Source of the DNA: Bacteroidales bacterium UBA3743 | GTDB taxonomy: Bacteria; Bacteroidota; Bacteroidia; Bacteroidales; Paludibacteraceae | Direction: 5' to 3' | Assembly: GCA_002371265.1 (NCBI GenBank) | Contig: DFGT01000039.1 | Coordinates: forward strand, 99,065-163,064 | Length of the DNA: 64,000 nt | Position numbers and translations under genes: made by a program | Shown: positions 16,892-25,420 of the stretch, one piece after another | Layout of the letters: every line of letters starts with the position of its first letter | Position numbering within the stretch: position 1 is the stretch's first letter | The notes under the pieces: generated by a model | Databases searched by the model: none | What the model saw: only the letters and a program-made list of their open reading frames with translations | What the model was told of the DNA's origin: nothing

Positions 16892-17731
16892 TTATTGCCC
16901 TATTTGACTGTTAATCGAGCTCTTTTTAGGGCATTCGTAGTGTTTTTTTACGAAATTGATGGCTGCTTTAGCTGCTCTTTGTTGCGACTCTTTTTTTGAA
17001 TAACCGTTACCGTTAGCCACAACTTTGCCGTCGATTTTCACCGCGCATTTGAAGATATGGTTGTTTTCGGCATCCACAACGTCGTCTATAATCTCAAAAT
17101 CGACATTGATTTTTCTTTTTTGAGACCATTCAAGAAGCTGGCTCTTGAAATTTTCTGTGGCTTTCTCCAGTTTTTTGACGCTGATGTATTTGGCAAAAAT
17201 CACGTCGTAGACAAATTTTTTGCACTGTTCGTAGCCTTTGTCGAGATAGATTGCTCCGATTAAGGCCTCGAATGCGTTGCCATACACGTTAAGGTTGTGG
17301 GATGTTGTGTGGATGGGCAGATTCACAAGTTTGTCCAACCCTATCTCTTTAGCCACGACGTTTAATGTCTCTCTCTTGACAATTTTTGAACGCAGGTTGG
17401 TGAGATAGCCTTCGTCACGTGTCTTATAGTTGTTGTAGAGAAAGTCTGCCACCACAGAGCTTAACACTGCGTCTCCCAAAAACTCCAATCTTTCGTTGTT
17501 GCCTTTCCCGTTGGAAGCGAGTTTGTGTCGTAACGCAAGTTTGTAGTGGTTTATATTAGTGGGTTGGAATCCAAGCATGGCAACCAATTCAGCGGTCTCT
17601 GGACTCTGTTCCTCTTCTTGTTCGAATTTTTGATTTTGATCTGATTCAAATTTAGGTTCTGGCTGAAAATCTTCAATTTCAATTGCAGGAAGGAATTTGC
17701 TTATGAACCTTTGCAACATCTTACTCTGCAT
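16892..17731 (-). CDS. rnc: Ribonuclease III
   Basis: 279 residues. An N-terminal extension of about 45 acidic residues precedes the catalytic domain, whose signature NERLEFLGDAVLSSVVADFLY carries the conserved Glu/Asp metal ligands; a second acidic cluster is in YGNAFEALIGAIYLDKG. A double-stranded RNA-binding domain follows (KSQLLEWSQKRK to QQRAAKAAINFVKKH). It processes rRNA precursors and structured mRNAs. The start codon lies inside the end of fabF (11-bp overlap), so the pair is translationally linked, as in many Bacteroidota. The C-terminal tail ends SQIGQ. Confidence 0.95.
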   Translation of the reverse strand: MQSKMLQRFISKFLPAIEIEDFQPEPKFESDQNQKFEQEEEQSPETAELVAMLGFQPTNINHYKLALRHKLASNGKGNNERLEFLGDAVLSSVVADFLYNNYKTRDEGYLTNLRSKIVKRETLNVVAKEIGLDKLVNLPIHTTSHNLNVYGNAFEALIGAIYLDKGYEQCKKFVYDVIFAKYISVKKLEKATENFKSQLLEWSQKRKINVDFEIIDDVVDAENNHIFKCAVKIDGKVVANGNGYSKKESQQRAAKAAINFVKKHYECPKKSSINSQIGQ

Positions 17732-18983
17732 ACCTCTTAAACACTAAACAAGCATTCTGTCCACCGAATCCGAATGAGTTAGACAAAGCGATGTCGATTT
17801 TTCTCTCTTGTGCCTTGTTGAATGTAAATTTCATTTTGTAGTCGATGTTAGGATCCAAGTCATCTTCACGATGATTGATTGTAGGTGGCACAATATTGTT
17901 TTGTATTGCTTTGACGGAGATGATAGACTCCAACGCGCCGGATGCTCCAAGCAAGTGTCCGGTCATTGTTTTGGTTGAACTGATATTTAGATTGTATGCG
18001 TGCTCTCCAAACACTTTCTTGATAGCCTTTATCTCACACAGGTCACCCATCGGAGTGGATGTGCCGTGTGCGTTGATGTAATCTATGTCAGACGGATTAA
18101 TGCCAGCTTCATCAATAGCGTTTTGCATGGCAAGTATGGCTCCGGCACCCTCTGGATGAGGCGCTGTGAGGTGGTATGAATCGGATGAAGCCCCATAACC
18201 TATGATTTCAGCATAGATTTTAGCCCCTCGTTTGATGGCGTGGTTTAAGTCTTCAATCAACAAACAACCCGATCCTTCACCCATAACGAAACCATCACGT
18301 GAGCCACTGAATGCTCTTGATGCGGTTTGGTATTCATCGTTGTTGGTGGAAAGTGCTCTCATGACTCCGAATCCACCGATCGAACCAGGTGTGATAGCGG
18401 CTTCTGTTCCTCCCACCACCATGGCTGTCGCTCTTCCGATGCGAATCATGTCGTAGGCGGTGCCTATTGCGTTGGCACTGGATGCACAGGCGGAGATGGC
18501 ACCGAAATTTGGACCTCTAAGACCAAAGTCAATTGAGACGTGGCCTGACGCAATGTTGCAAAGAATTTTTGGGACGAAGTTTGGACTGAATCTAGGCACT
18601 CGGCTCTCGCTTGCATAGAAATCACCGATCTCGTCTTCGAAGGAAGCCAATCCACCGATGCCGGATGAAATGATTACTCCAATCTTGTCTCTGTCGACTT
18701 TGTCTAAATCCAATCCGGAATCAGCCATACACTCACGTGCGGCGACTTTGGCAAACTGCACCGAAGGGTCAAGTTTGCGGATCTCTTTCTTCTCGAAGTA
18801 ATCTGACGGATTGTAATTTTTCACCTCACAGGCAAAATGAACTTTGTGTTTGGAGTGGTCAAAATGAGAAATGGGTCCAGCACCACTCACTCCAGCTAAC
18901 AAATTCTGCCACATTTCTGCTACAGTATTGCCAATTGGCGTGACTGATCCTAGACCCGTAACGACAACTCTCTTAAAACTCAT
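17721..18983 (-). CDS. fabF: 3-oxoacyl-ACP synthase II
   Basis: 420 residues. KAS II condenses malonyl-ACP with acyl-ACP in chain elongation. Catalytic residues are visible: Cys166 (GAISACASSANAIG), His306 (INAHGTSTPMGD) and His343 (TMTGHLLGASGALE), with Lys338 in SSTKTM. Full length with the usual start MSFKRVVVTGLGSVTPIG. It sits 23 bp after acpP and overlaps rnc by 11 bp, the standard acpP-fabF-rnc order. Confidence 0.96.
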   Translation of the reverse strand: MSFKRVVVTGLGSVTPIGNTVAEMWQNLLAGVSGAGPISHFDHSKHKVHFACEVKNYNPSDYFEKKEIRKLDPSVQFAKVAARECMADSGLDLDKVDRDKIGVIISSGIGGLASFEDEIGDFYASESRVPRFSPNFVPKILCNIASGHVSIDFGLRGPNFGAISACASSANAIGTAYDMIRIGRATAMVVGGTEAAITPGSIGGFGVMRALSTNNDEYQTASRAFSGSRDGFVMGEGSGCLLIEDLNHAIKRGAKIYAEIIGYGASSDSYHLTAPHPEGAGAILAMQNAIDEAGINPSDIDYINAHGTSTPMGDLCEIKAIKKVFGEHAYNLNISSTKTMTGHLLGASGALESIISVKAIQNNIVPPTINHREDDLDPNIDYKMKFTFNKAQERKIDIALSNSFGFGGQNACLVFKRYAE

Positions 18984-19006
18984 TTGTCCTTAGAGATGTT
19001 TTTTTC

Positions 19007-19249
19007 TTACTTTGCGTTTGCTGTCAAGAAGTCGATTGCCTCACCTACAGTAGTGATGCTCTCTGCCTTATCCTCAGGAATTTCAGTACCGAAAGCTTTC
19101 TCGAACTCCATGATCAACTCTACAGTGTCAAGAGAATCAGCTCCTAAATCGTTAGTGAAGCTTGCCTCACGAGTTACCTCAGACTCTTCAACACCTAGCT
19201 TCTCAACGATGATAGCCTTTACTTTTTCTTCAACTTCAGCTGTTGACAT
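19007..19249 (-). CDS. acpP: Acyl carrier protein
   Basis: 80 residues, acidic. The phosphopantetheine attachment serine is Ser39 in NDLGADSLDTVELIM. It carries growing acyl chains as thioesters for FabF and other fatty-acid enzymes. First gene of the acpP-fabF-rnc unit. A minus-strand CCTTTGC segment in the spacer could be part of its promoter but is not a good match. Confidence 0.97.
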   Translation of the reverse strand: MSTAEVEEKVKAIIVEKLGVEESEVTREASFTNDLGADSLDTVELIMEFEKAFGTEIPEDKAESITTVGEAIDFLTANAK

Positions 19250-19344
19250 AACTTTAAAAATTTAGTTAACGAATAAAATTTTATTTTTTTCGACTGCAAA
19301 GGAATAAAAAATTAGTGACTTTTATGTGTTTTCCGCCATGTTTT

Positions 19345-19377
19345 TTTGATTTTAGATGCAAAAAAGTGTTATTTTTG
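19345..19377 (+). promoter_or_regulatory. Promoter of purN
   Basis: TTTG (19345-19348), 21-bp gap, TATTTTTG (19370-19377), 21 bp before the ATG. Confidence 0.7.
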
Positions 19378-19398
19378 CACCCAACATATTTAATATAG

Positions 19399-19962
19399 AT
19401 GAAAAATATAGCGATTTTAGCATCTGGATCAGGTTCCAATGCTGAAAATATTGTGAATTACTTCAAGGACAGAAAGGATATTTCTTTTAAGATTTATTCG
19501 AATAAGAAGGATGCTTTCGTTTTGGAGAGAGCAAAACGTTTGGGCGTTCCATATGAAAGTTTTTTGAAGAGTGAGCTTGAAGACGGTACTTTATTGAGTA
19601 AGTTGACAGCTGAAAAGGTTGATTTCGTGGTGTTGGCAGGATTTTTGTTGAAGATTCCAGATGAGATGTTGACGGTGTTCCCTGACAAAATTGTCAATAT
19701 ACATCCTTCTTTGCTTCCAAAATACGGTGGTAAGGGCATGTATGGAATGAAGGTTCACGAGGCTGTTGTGGCTGCTGGAGAAAAGGAATCCGGAATCACA
19801 ATCCATATCATCGACGACCATTATGATGAGGGTAGTGTGGTGTTCCAGACTACTGTTCCTGTGCTTCCAACTGATACTCCGGAAGACGTTGCTCACAAAG
19901 TTCATGAGTTGGAATACAAATATTTCCCTCAAGTGATTGATGAGATGATTTCTAAATTGTAA
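19399..19962 (+). CDS. purN: Phosphoribosylglycinamide formyltransferase
   Basis: 187 residues. PurN transfers a formyl group from 10-formyl-THF to GAR in purine synthesis. Seen: nucleotide-phosphate loop ILASGSGSNAENIV, the catalytic block NIHPSLLPKYGGKGMYG (Asn, His), and HIIDDHYDEGSVVFQ with the active-site Asp. Length is normal. It is divergent from acpP and followed by a strong terminator. Confidence 0.95.
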   Translation: MKNIAILASGSGSNAENIVNYFKDRKDISFKIYSNKKDAFVLERAKRLGVPYESFLKSELEDGTLLSKLTAEKVDFVVLAGFLLKIPDEMLTVFPDKIVNIHPSLLPKYGGKGMYGMKVHEAVVAAGEKESGITIHIIDDHYDEGSVVFQTTVPVLPTDTPEDVAHKVHELEYKYFPQVIDEMISKL

Positions 19963-19982
19963 TTGAATATCAATATTATAAC

Positions 19983-20012
19983 AAAAAAAGACGCAGAAAT
20001 GCGTCTTTTTTT
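19983..20012 (+). terminator. Rho-independent terminator of purN
   Basis: AAAAAAAGACGC (19983-19994), loop AGAAAT, GCGTCTTTTTTT (20001-20012). It may also act on the opposite strand for the MORN gene. Confidence 0.9.
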
Positions 20013-20095
20013 GTATCGTATAAAATGGTGATTAAAGTATTTCTCCTCAACCATCCACTCTTCATTCTTAACACTTCACTCTTAATTCTTAAAAA

Positions 20096-20878
20096 TCAAT
20101 GTGTCTTCACCTCTGCATCTGATCCTGCATTAGGCTCTTTGATTGTGCCTTTCTTGCTCTCTTTCTCCTGGTACGCTTCAGCACGTTTCTTGTTAATTTC
20201 CTCTGCATTCTGCAACACTCCGTTAGAGAAGATCAAAGTTTCGATGACTTCGCCTTTCTCATCGTATGTCACCCAGTTGCCTTCACGTTTGTCGTTCTTG
20301 TGCATTCCAGTCTCCACAATCTTGTCTGTGCCGTCGTATGCCACATACTTGCCATCCTTCAATCCGTTGACATACTCCACTGTGTAGTACAGTTTGCCGT
20401 CGCCAAGATAGAATTTGGCTGTGCCGTGGATCTTGCCGTCGACATATGGAATCTCCTCCATCATTATGCCGTCTTTGTTGAACGACTTCTTCATTCCATG
20501 CTTCTTGCCCTCTTTGTAGTTCTCTTCCAAAGTCAGTTTACCTTTGTTGTAAAACTCCCACTTGCCATCTTTCTCTTTGCCCACGTAAGATCCCTGTGAT
20601 GAGATAGTTATTCCGTCTGGCTCATAGAACACGGCTTTGCTGTGGTTCGCGTCGATGTAGGTCTGCACACATTGAGGTTTTCCATTCTCATAGAAATGGT
20701 GGAAATCTCCCACTGGCACGTCGTCTTTGAAATTGCCGACGTATTTAGGATTGCCGTTGGGGTAGAACTTGCCCCATTCTCCCTGTTTCTTGCCTTTTTT
20801 GTCAGTCTTGTTCTGCGGCTCGGCCATGGCTACAGTCGCCACGCACGACAATGCTATCAAAAAATATTTTGCTGTCAT
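20096..20878 (-). CDS. Exported MORN/YwqK-type repeat protein
   Basis: 260 residues. N-terminal signal peptide (FLIALSCVATVAMAEPQ). The mature part is a run of MORN-like repeats of about 22 residues: GEWGKFYPNGNPKYVGNF, DFHHFYENGKPQ, GKWEFYNKGKLTLEENY, GMKKSFNKDG, GTAKFYLGDGK, GNWVTYDEKGE. This matches the family labelled toxin-antitoxin system YwqK antitoxin, although nothing here supports a toxin-antitoxin role. The C-terminal 40 residues are charged and low in complexity. It starts 3 bp after the xseB stop and is the last gene of the xseA-xseB unit. Confidence 0.8.
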   Translation of the reverse strand: MTAKYFLIALSCVATVAMAEPQNKTDKKGKKQGEWGKFYPNGNPKYVGNFKDDVPVGDFHHFYENGKPQCVQTYIDANHSKAVFYEPDGITISSQGSYVGKEKDGKWEFYNKGKLTLEENYKEGKKHGMKKSFNKDGIMMEEIPYVDGKIHGTAKFYLGDGKLYYTVEYVNGLKDGKYVAYDGTDKIVETGMHKNDKREGNWVTYDEKGEVIETLIFSNGVLQNAEEINKKRAEAYQEKESKKGTIKEPNAGSDAEVKTH

Positions 20879-20881
20879 ATC

Positions 20882-21082
20882 TTATTTCGAATTTAGTTCA
20901 TTAAACACTTTTTCGATATGCTCATTGGTGGTCTTCACATAGTTTCTGCAAAAAGAGATCAGTTCGGATGCCCTTTTCACTTTCGCTTGAAGCTCATCAA
21001 TGGAAATTTCGCCGTTTTCTGCGGCTGCTACGATAGAGTTCAGCTCTTCGTATGCCTCAGTGTATGTCAGTTTTTCTTTCAT
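20882..21082 (-). CDS. xseB: Exodeoxyribonuclease VII small subunit
   Basis: 66 residues: MKEKLTYTEAYEELNSIVA, GEISIDELQAKVKRASELI, the two-helix coiled pattern typical of XseB. It joins XseA in the enzyme that degrades single-stranded DNA to oligonucleotides. It follows xseA by 51 bp. Confidence 0.92.
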   Translation of the reverse strand: MKEKLTYTEAYEELNSIVAAAENGEISIDELQAKVKRASELISFCRNYVKTTNEHIEKVFNELNSK

Positions 21083-21133
21083 ATCTTATTTTTTATGTTT
21101 AGTTGCCAACTTTCATCAGCCATAAGCCATCCG

Positions 21134-22630
21134 TTATAAGCCAGCAATCTCGTCGACGGTGCTCGTGATTCTTCCGTCTGAGCAAATAGTCTCGATTTTG
21201 TCGCCGTTTTTCAAAGTGGAGATAGAAATCGGTTTGCCGTCCTTCAAAGTTAAGGAATATCCTCGTTTGAAAGCTTCTTCTGGCGAAATACTTTTGATTT
21301 TTTGCTCCAGCAGGTCGAAAATCGATAATTTTTGTGAGATTGAGAATCTTACGGCCCTTGAAATAGAATCTTGTTTCGACGTGATGGTTCGCAACGTGTC
21401 GTTTGCCAGTCGTTTTGCAGAAATCTGTAGACGGTAGGCAGACGAGTCGATTTTTTGTTTCTCGATATTGGTGGCTGTCTTTGCCTTAGCCGACAGAAAT
21501 TCAGTGATTTGAGTCAGAGTCTGTTTTTCTTTGTCCAACGTCGACGTCGCATATGCAGACAGCCTTTGTGAACAGTCCTCCACATTTTTCCATGCGGAAT
21601 CGATGGCGTGGATGAGGTAGTCGGCCACTGCTGTCGGGGTCTTTAGCTCCAGGTTGGCTACTATGTCCACCACGCTAGTGTCTTTCGTATGACCGATTCC
21701 TGCCAATACAGGTAATGGAAACAGTGCCACTTCTCTTGCCACTGCGTAGTCGTCGAACGCTTTCAGATCCATCTCGCTTCCGCCTCCACGGATGATGACT
21801 ACGGCGTCGAAGATGGCCCCGTCTTGACATGTATGTTTGTTTTGAGACGCACGACCGTTTTGAGACGCACGTCCGTTTTGACATGTATGTCCGTTTTGAC
21901 ATGTATGTCCGTTTTGACATGTATGTCCGTTTTGAGACGCACGTCCGTTTTGAGACGCACGTCCGTTTTGAGACGCACGTCCGTTTTGAGACGCACGTCC
22001 GTGCGTCTCTACGTCATTTTTGATTTGCAATAATGCATCGATGACACTTTGTGGCGATTTCTCTCCTTGCATCAACGCCGGATATAGGGCGGTGTAGAAC
22101 TTGTATCCTAATGGATTGTTAGTGAGCTGATTGATGAAATCCTGATAGCCGGCAGCGGATGCAGAACTTATCACTGCTATTTTCTGAGGAACGATTGACA
22201 ATCGGAGCTTTTTATTGTTCTCGATTATGCCTTCTTGGGCAAGTCTGTTGATCGTTTCCTGTCTGCGTAGCACGATTTCGCCGAGTGTGTAACGAGGCTC
22301 GATTCCTACGATGTTGAGGCTGAATCCGAATTCTGAGTGAAAGTTAGGAGCTGCGAGCACTTGGACTCTCATGCCGGAGCATAGTTGCAATCCCGTCTGC
22401 TGGAAAAATTTTACAGACAGTGAATCAAATGTGTTTTTCCAGATTGTGGCTCTGCATTTTGCGATGATTCTTCCCGACGCGTCTGTTTCTGCCAAAGTGA
22501 GGTAGCAGTGCCCACGATAGCTGATCTCGGCTATTTCCGCACATGTCCAGTATGGACCAGCCAAATTTCTTTGGATGGTGCGGCTGACGGCATTCAGCAC
22601 TTCGGATAATGAGAATATTTCTTCCTCCAT
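21134..22630 (-). CDS. xseA: Exodeoxyribonuclease VII large subunit with an in-frame repeat insertion
   Basis: 498 residues. N-terminal OB fold (LSEVLNAVSRTIQRN, then YLTLAETDASGRI), the nuclease core with PQKIAVISSASAAGYQDFI and VVIIRGGGSEMDLKAFDDY followed by LPVLAGIGHTKDTSVVD, and a C-terminal helical region. Between NDVETHGRAS and GAIFDAVVII an insertion of about 60 residues consists of six-residue units QNGRAS and QNGHTC, encoded by a 10-unit array of 18-bp repeats (21825-22004) related to the intergenic GACGCACGTCC family. The insertion falls in a surface loop just before the GRGGGS-type strand, so the enzyme could still be active. The reading frame is intact because the unit is 18 bp. 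Confidence 0.92.
   Translation of the reverse strand: MEEEIFSLSEVLNAVSRTIQRNLAGPYWTCAEIAEISYRGHCYLTLAETDASGRIIAKCRATIWKNTFDSLSVKFFQQTGLQLCSGMRVQVLAAPNFHSEFGFSLNIVGIEPRYTLGEIVLRRQETINRLAQEGIIENNKKLRLSIVPQKIAVISSASAAGYQDFINQLTNNPLGYKFYTALYPALMQGEKSPQSVIDALLQIKNDVETHGRASQNGRASQNGRASQNGRASQNGHTCQNGHTCQNGHTCQNGRASQNGRASQNKHTCQDGAIFDAVVIIRGGGSEMDLKAFDDYAVAREVALFPLPVLAGIGHTKDTSVVDIVANLELKTPTAVADYLIHAIDSAWKNVEDCSQRLSAYATSTLDKEKQTLTQITEFLSAKAKTATNIEKQKIDSSAYRLQISAKRLANDTLRTITSKQDSISRAVRFSISQKLSIFDLLEQKIKSISPEEAFKRGYSLTLKDGKPISISTLKNGDKIETICSDGRITSTVDEIAGL
21825..22013. repeat. 18-bp tandem array inside xseA
   Basis: Ten adjacent units of two types: TGAGACGCACGTCCGTTT (units 2, 3, 7-10) and TGACATGTATGTCCGTTT (units 1, 4-6). 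The last unit runs into the palindrome GACGCACGTCCGTGCGTC followed by TCTACG, the same closing element as at 3395-3420. The array is exactly in frame with xseA. Confidence 0.95.
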
Positions 22631-22656
22631 GTCGGGTCGTTTGTAAAATCAATACT

Positions 22657-23496
22657 TTATTGAATCATCTTTATCAATTCAGGCAATGCTTTTTCAAAAC
22701 GCACTCCATACCAGTGTGCAGTGTCACCTTCTGTGGTCTTGATGGCTGCAACGGTGTAGTCGACGGCGATTCTTGCGGCTTCTTCAAGACTTTTGCCAAG
22801 GAAATATGCTCCGCTGAATGTGCTTGAGAAGATGTCGCCGGTGCCATGGTATATTCCGGGAATTCTCGGACGTGAACAGATGGAGATTTTGTCGGTTTCG
22901 GCATTGTATATCGCTACACCCTGTTCTCCTTCTTTCATTTCCACTCCTGTCATTACAATATTTTTAGCTCCTATCTTGCGTAGCCCGGCAATCACATGCT
23001 CCACATATTCCATGGTGTGGCCAGTGACGTGGAATTCTTCACCAAGCATGAAAGCACATTCTGTGATGTTTGGCAGAATCACATCTGCTTTTGCACAGAA
23101 TTTTTTCATGCTATCCACGAACTCTTGATTGAATCCGGCGTAGAGTTTTCCATGGTCTCCCATGACCGGGTCGACGATGAGTTTTGCATCGTCTGTTTTT
23201 GTCTCGTTGTATATGTCGAGAATATATTGCAGTTGTTTTGCTGAACCAACATAGCCAGTGTAGATGGCTCCAAATCTGATGCCTTCTTTTTTCCAGTGTT
23301 CCTTGATGGCTGGCAAATCCTCTGTCAGATCACGGAATGTGTATCCTTTGAATCCTCCGGTATGTGTGGAAAGGACTGCCGACGGTAGTACAGCCGTCTC
23401 AATTCCCATTGCCGACAGGATAGGCAGAGCTACCGTCAGTGAACATTGTCCGACGCAGGATATGTCTTGTATCGTCAAAATTCGTTTTTGGTTCAT
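22657..23496 (-). CDS. pdxY: Pyridoxal/pyridoxamine kinase
   Basis: 279 residues from ATG 23496; the frame extends to 23559 but that part lies in repeat sequence, so the inner ATG (MNQKRILTIQDISCVGQCS) is preferred. Ribokinase-like fold with VLPSAVLSTHTGGFKGYTF at the substrate site, DPVMGDHGKLYAG, and IYHGTGDIFSSTFSGAY with the catalytic Asp and anion hole. It phosphorylates vitamin B6 vitamers for salvage. xseA starts 26 bp after its stop. Confidence 0.9.
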   Translation of the reverse strand: MNQKRILTIQDISCVGQCSLTVALPILSAMGIETAVLPSAVLSTHTGGFKGYTFRDLTEDLPAIKEHWKKEGIRFGAIYTGYVGSAKQLQYILDIYNETKTDDAKLIVDPVMGDHGKLYAGFNQEFVDSMKKFCAKADVILPNITECAFMLGEEFHVTGHTMEYVEHVIAGLRKIGAKNIVMTGVEMKEGEQGVAIYNAETDKISICSRPRIPGIYHGTGDIFSSTFSGAYFLGKSLEEAARIAVDYTVAAIKTTEGDTAHWYGVRFEKALPELIKMIQ

Positions 23497-23517
23497 TGTA
23501 TATGTGGTTTTGTTTGG

Positions 23518-23690
23518 CGTTTTATGTTGTGGTGTTGCGCAACGTCGTAGCGTTTGCACGCTACGTTGGAATGCGTCGTGTTGTAGCGACGCTATGCTGG
23601 GTTGCGTAGAGCTTACGCACTACGCTGGGATATGTCGTGCCTTTGGCACTGGCGTTGGCACGCTATGCTATGGTATGTCGCACCTACGGT
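23518..23690. repeat. Degenerate repeat between folB and pdxY
   Basis: A patchwork of CGCTACGTTGGAATG, GTAGCGACGCTATGCTG, TTACGCACTACGCTGG, GGCACGCTATGCTATGG and ATGTCGCACCTACGGTG words, with several small inverted pairs. The last word recurs at 45370-45420. The folB stop lies at its left edge (23668). Confidence 0.6.
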
Positions 23691-24048
23691 GTTTTCTCAC
23701 AATTACCTCCGCGGATTCCACTTGTCCTGCCATTGGAGGATTCAGTTTGGCGACAGACACTTCTGCCTCCTCCACTTGTGTGAATGTATGGAATAACCTG
23801 TCGACGATGCTTTCTGCCACTGTCTCGATGAGAATACGTTGCTTATGCATCTCTTCTCTGACGATGTCGTTGATCTCCGCATAGTTGATCGTCTTTGTCA
23901 GATCGTCGTCTTTTGCGGCGTCTCCCCAATCTGCCTTCACTTCCACATTGACTATATAATCTGATCCGACAATGTTTTCTGTCGGAATGGCTCCGTGGAA
24001 TGCGTGGATACGGATGTTGTTGAGGCGGATCAATCGGATTGATTTCAT
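23668..24048 (-). CDS. folB: Dihydroneopterin aldolase
   Basis: 126 residues. Small pterin enzyme of folate synthesis that converts dihydroneopterin to hydroxymethyl-dihydropterin and glycolaldehyde. Seen: RLNNIRIHAFHGAIPTEN (with the conserved HG), a strand DYIVNVEVKAD, TINYAEINDIV with the key Tyr, and the LNPPMAGQVESAEV segment corresponding to the family K-P motif. Overlaps rsmD by 4 bp. The last six residues (RRCDIP) run into repeat sequence, which probably altered the native C-terminus. Confidence 0.9.
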   Translation of the reverse strand: MKSIRLIRLNNIRIHAFHGAIPTENIVGSDYIVNVEVKADWGDAAKDDDLTKTINYAEINDIVREEMHKQRILIETVAESIVDRLFHTFTQVEEAEVSVAKLNPPMAGQVESAEVIVRKHRRCDIP

Positions 24049-24578
24049 CTGAAGAAACTGAAATTGACGTGTCCGTAGTTGCGGTGGTGGAAGAAATGCT
24101 CGTCGTCGCTGAAATCAAAATCTTTAGGATGCTCCAAAATAAGCATTCCGTCTTCTGACAGCAATCCTAAATCTGCCACCAATTGAGGTATTTCCTTCAG
24201 TCGTTCGTGCGAGTATGGAGGATCGGCAAATATGATGTCATACTTGCGTCCGCATTTCTCGATAAACTTGAAACTGTCACCTTTGATTATCTCCCAAGCG
24301 TCTTTGAGATTAAATTCGTCTCTTGTCTTTCGAATGAAATTGTAATTTATCTGATTCATCTCAATGAGTGTCACATCAGTACACCCTCTGGAGATGAATT
24401 CCAAACTGATACTTCCTGTTCCTCCAAACATGTCAAGTACGGTAACCTGTTCAAAATCAACTTCATTATTGAGAATGTTGAACAGCCCTTCTTTGGCAAT
24501 GTCTGTTGTGGGACGTGCCTTCAGGTTTGCCGGAGGTGATAAACGTCTGCCCTTTAAGTAACCACTTATTATACGCAT
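24045..24578 (-). CDS. rsmD: 16S rRNA (guanine(966)-N(2))-methyltransferase
   Basis: 177 residues. RsmD methylates G966 of 16S rRNA. N-terminal MRIISGYLKGRRL, then RPTTDIAKEGLFNIL, SAM-binding VLDMFGGTGSISLE and the catalytic NPPY-type motif as DPPY (119-122, IIFADPPYSHERL). Overlaps DUF3822 upstream by 10 bp and folB downstream by 4 bp, so the three are coupled. Confidence 0.94.
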   Translation of the reverse strand: MRIISGYLKGRRLSPPANLKARPTTDIAKEGLFNILNNEVDFEQVTVLDMFGGTGSISLEFISRGCTDVTLIEMNQINYNFIRKTRDEFNLKDAWEIIKGDSFKFIEKCGRKYDIIFADPPYSHERLKEIPQLVADLGLLSEDGMLILEHPKDFDFSDDEHFFHHRNYGHVNFSFFR

Positions 24579-25411
24579 ATCGGTAGTTGATAGATGGTTA
24601 AAAACTGATGTTTGTTCTTTATGCTTGAGAATGCTGATTTCTCCACTATTCCTTTCGGTGTGGCGGAAAATTCAATTTTTGCAATGTATCTTGCAAGATG
24701 GTCAACGACAGCTGAGTTTTCATCAACCTCTCCGCTCACTACACATTTGACATCGTATTGGTCGATATGGTAGTTGTCCATCAGTCCAAGCACGAAAAAC
24801 AGAAACTCGTCTGCGGTTTGGTATTGGAAAATGTTTGCAAGTTTCAGTTTGCCTCCTTCAATGTATATCACATCCACGGAAGATGTGCGGATGTTGAGGT
24901 GAAGGTATGAGCCTTTGCATTTTTTGCTGTTGAACATGGCGTTGAAGAGCAAAGGCATCATCTGACTGTGGATTGTCGCGTTTGGCTTGTTGCGACGGAT
25001 GGTCTCCTCATGTCGCTGAGGTACAGTGTAGACGACGGAGATTTCATTTGTAGGCAATGTGTCTGTCAGCACCGTCGCTCCGTCCACATTTCCAAAATTC
25101 AGTTCGGCAATCTTCTTCTCTTCCACATCTTCCAGCAATGGAGTGGGGAAGAGTGTGAATTGTTGTGTCTCGTAGACGATGTGAGTCTTGAGATATTCAG
25201 CCGCCAACACGTTGTTTGATTTGCATTCGTCGGCAAAAATATCTATTCCATGACGGTTGCTGTCGATTATCTTGGTCATATACAGCAACTTGTTGTCTTT
25301 TGGGTCGGACACAACAAAACAAAGTCCATCCGGCAAAATGCGGATGGACAATATTTTGCTATAACTGTTAGCTGCGTCGAAATTACGAATTGAATATTCT
25401 TTTCTCTGCAT
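24569..25411 (-). CDS. DUF3822 family protein
   Basis: 280 residues, no signal or membrane segment. Resembles the DUF3822 family commonly found next to rsmD in Bacteroidota, with SKILSIRILPDGLCFVVSD at the start, an ADECKSNNVLAAEYLKTHIV segment and a repeated ASKHA-like strand layout (GSYLHLNIRTSSVDVIYIEG). The actin/ASKHA-like fold is my inference from that layout. Function unknown. Overlaps rsmD by 10 bp and begins 9 bp after the gene at 25421. Confidence 0.8.
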   Translation of the reverse strand: MQRKEYSIRNFDAANSYSKILSIRILPDGLCFVVSDPKDNKLLYMTKIIDSNRHGIDIFADECKSNNVLAAEYLKTHIVYETQQFTLFPTPLLEDVEEKKIAELNFGNVDGATVLTDTLPTNEISVVYTVPQRHEETIRRNKPNATIHSQMMPLLFNAMFNSKKCKGSYLHLNIRTSSVDVIYIEGGKLKLANIFQYQTADEFLFFVLGLMDNYHIDQYDVKCVVSGEVDENSAVVDHLARYIAKIEFSATPKGIVEKSAFSSIKNKHQFLTIYQLPICV

Positions 25412-25420
25412 CTTATGCTA

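Noticed and set aside
20096..20878. Calling the MORN protein a toxin-antitoxin antitoxin, as the family name suggests
   Set aside because: No toxin gene adjoins it, it has a signal peptide, and it is coupled to xseB.
21799..22033. Several overlapping ORFs on both strands through the xseA repeat array, and the possibility of a CRISPR array
   Set aside because: The units are adjacent without unique spacers, lie inside a conserved gene, and give open frames on all sides only because they are 18 bp and lack stops.
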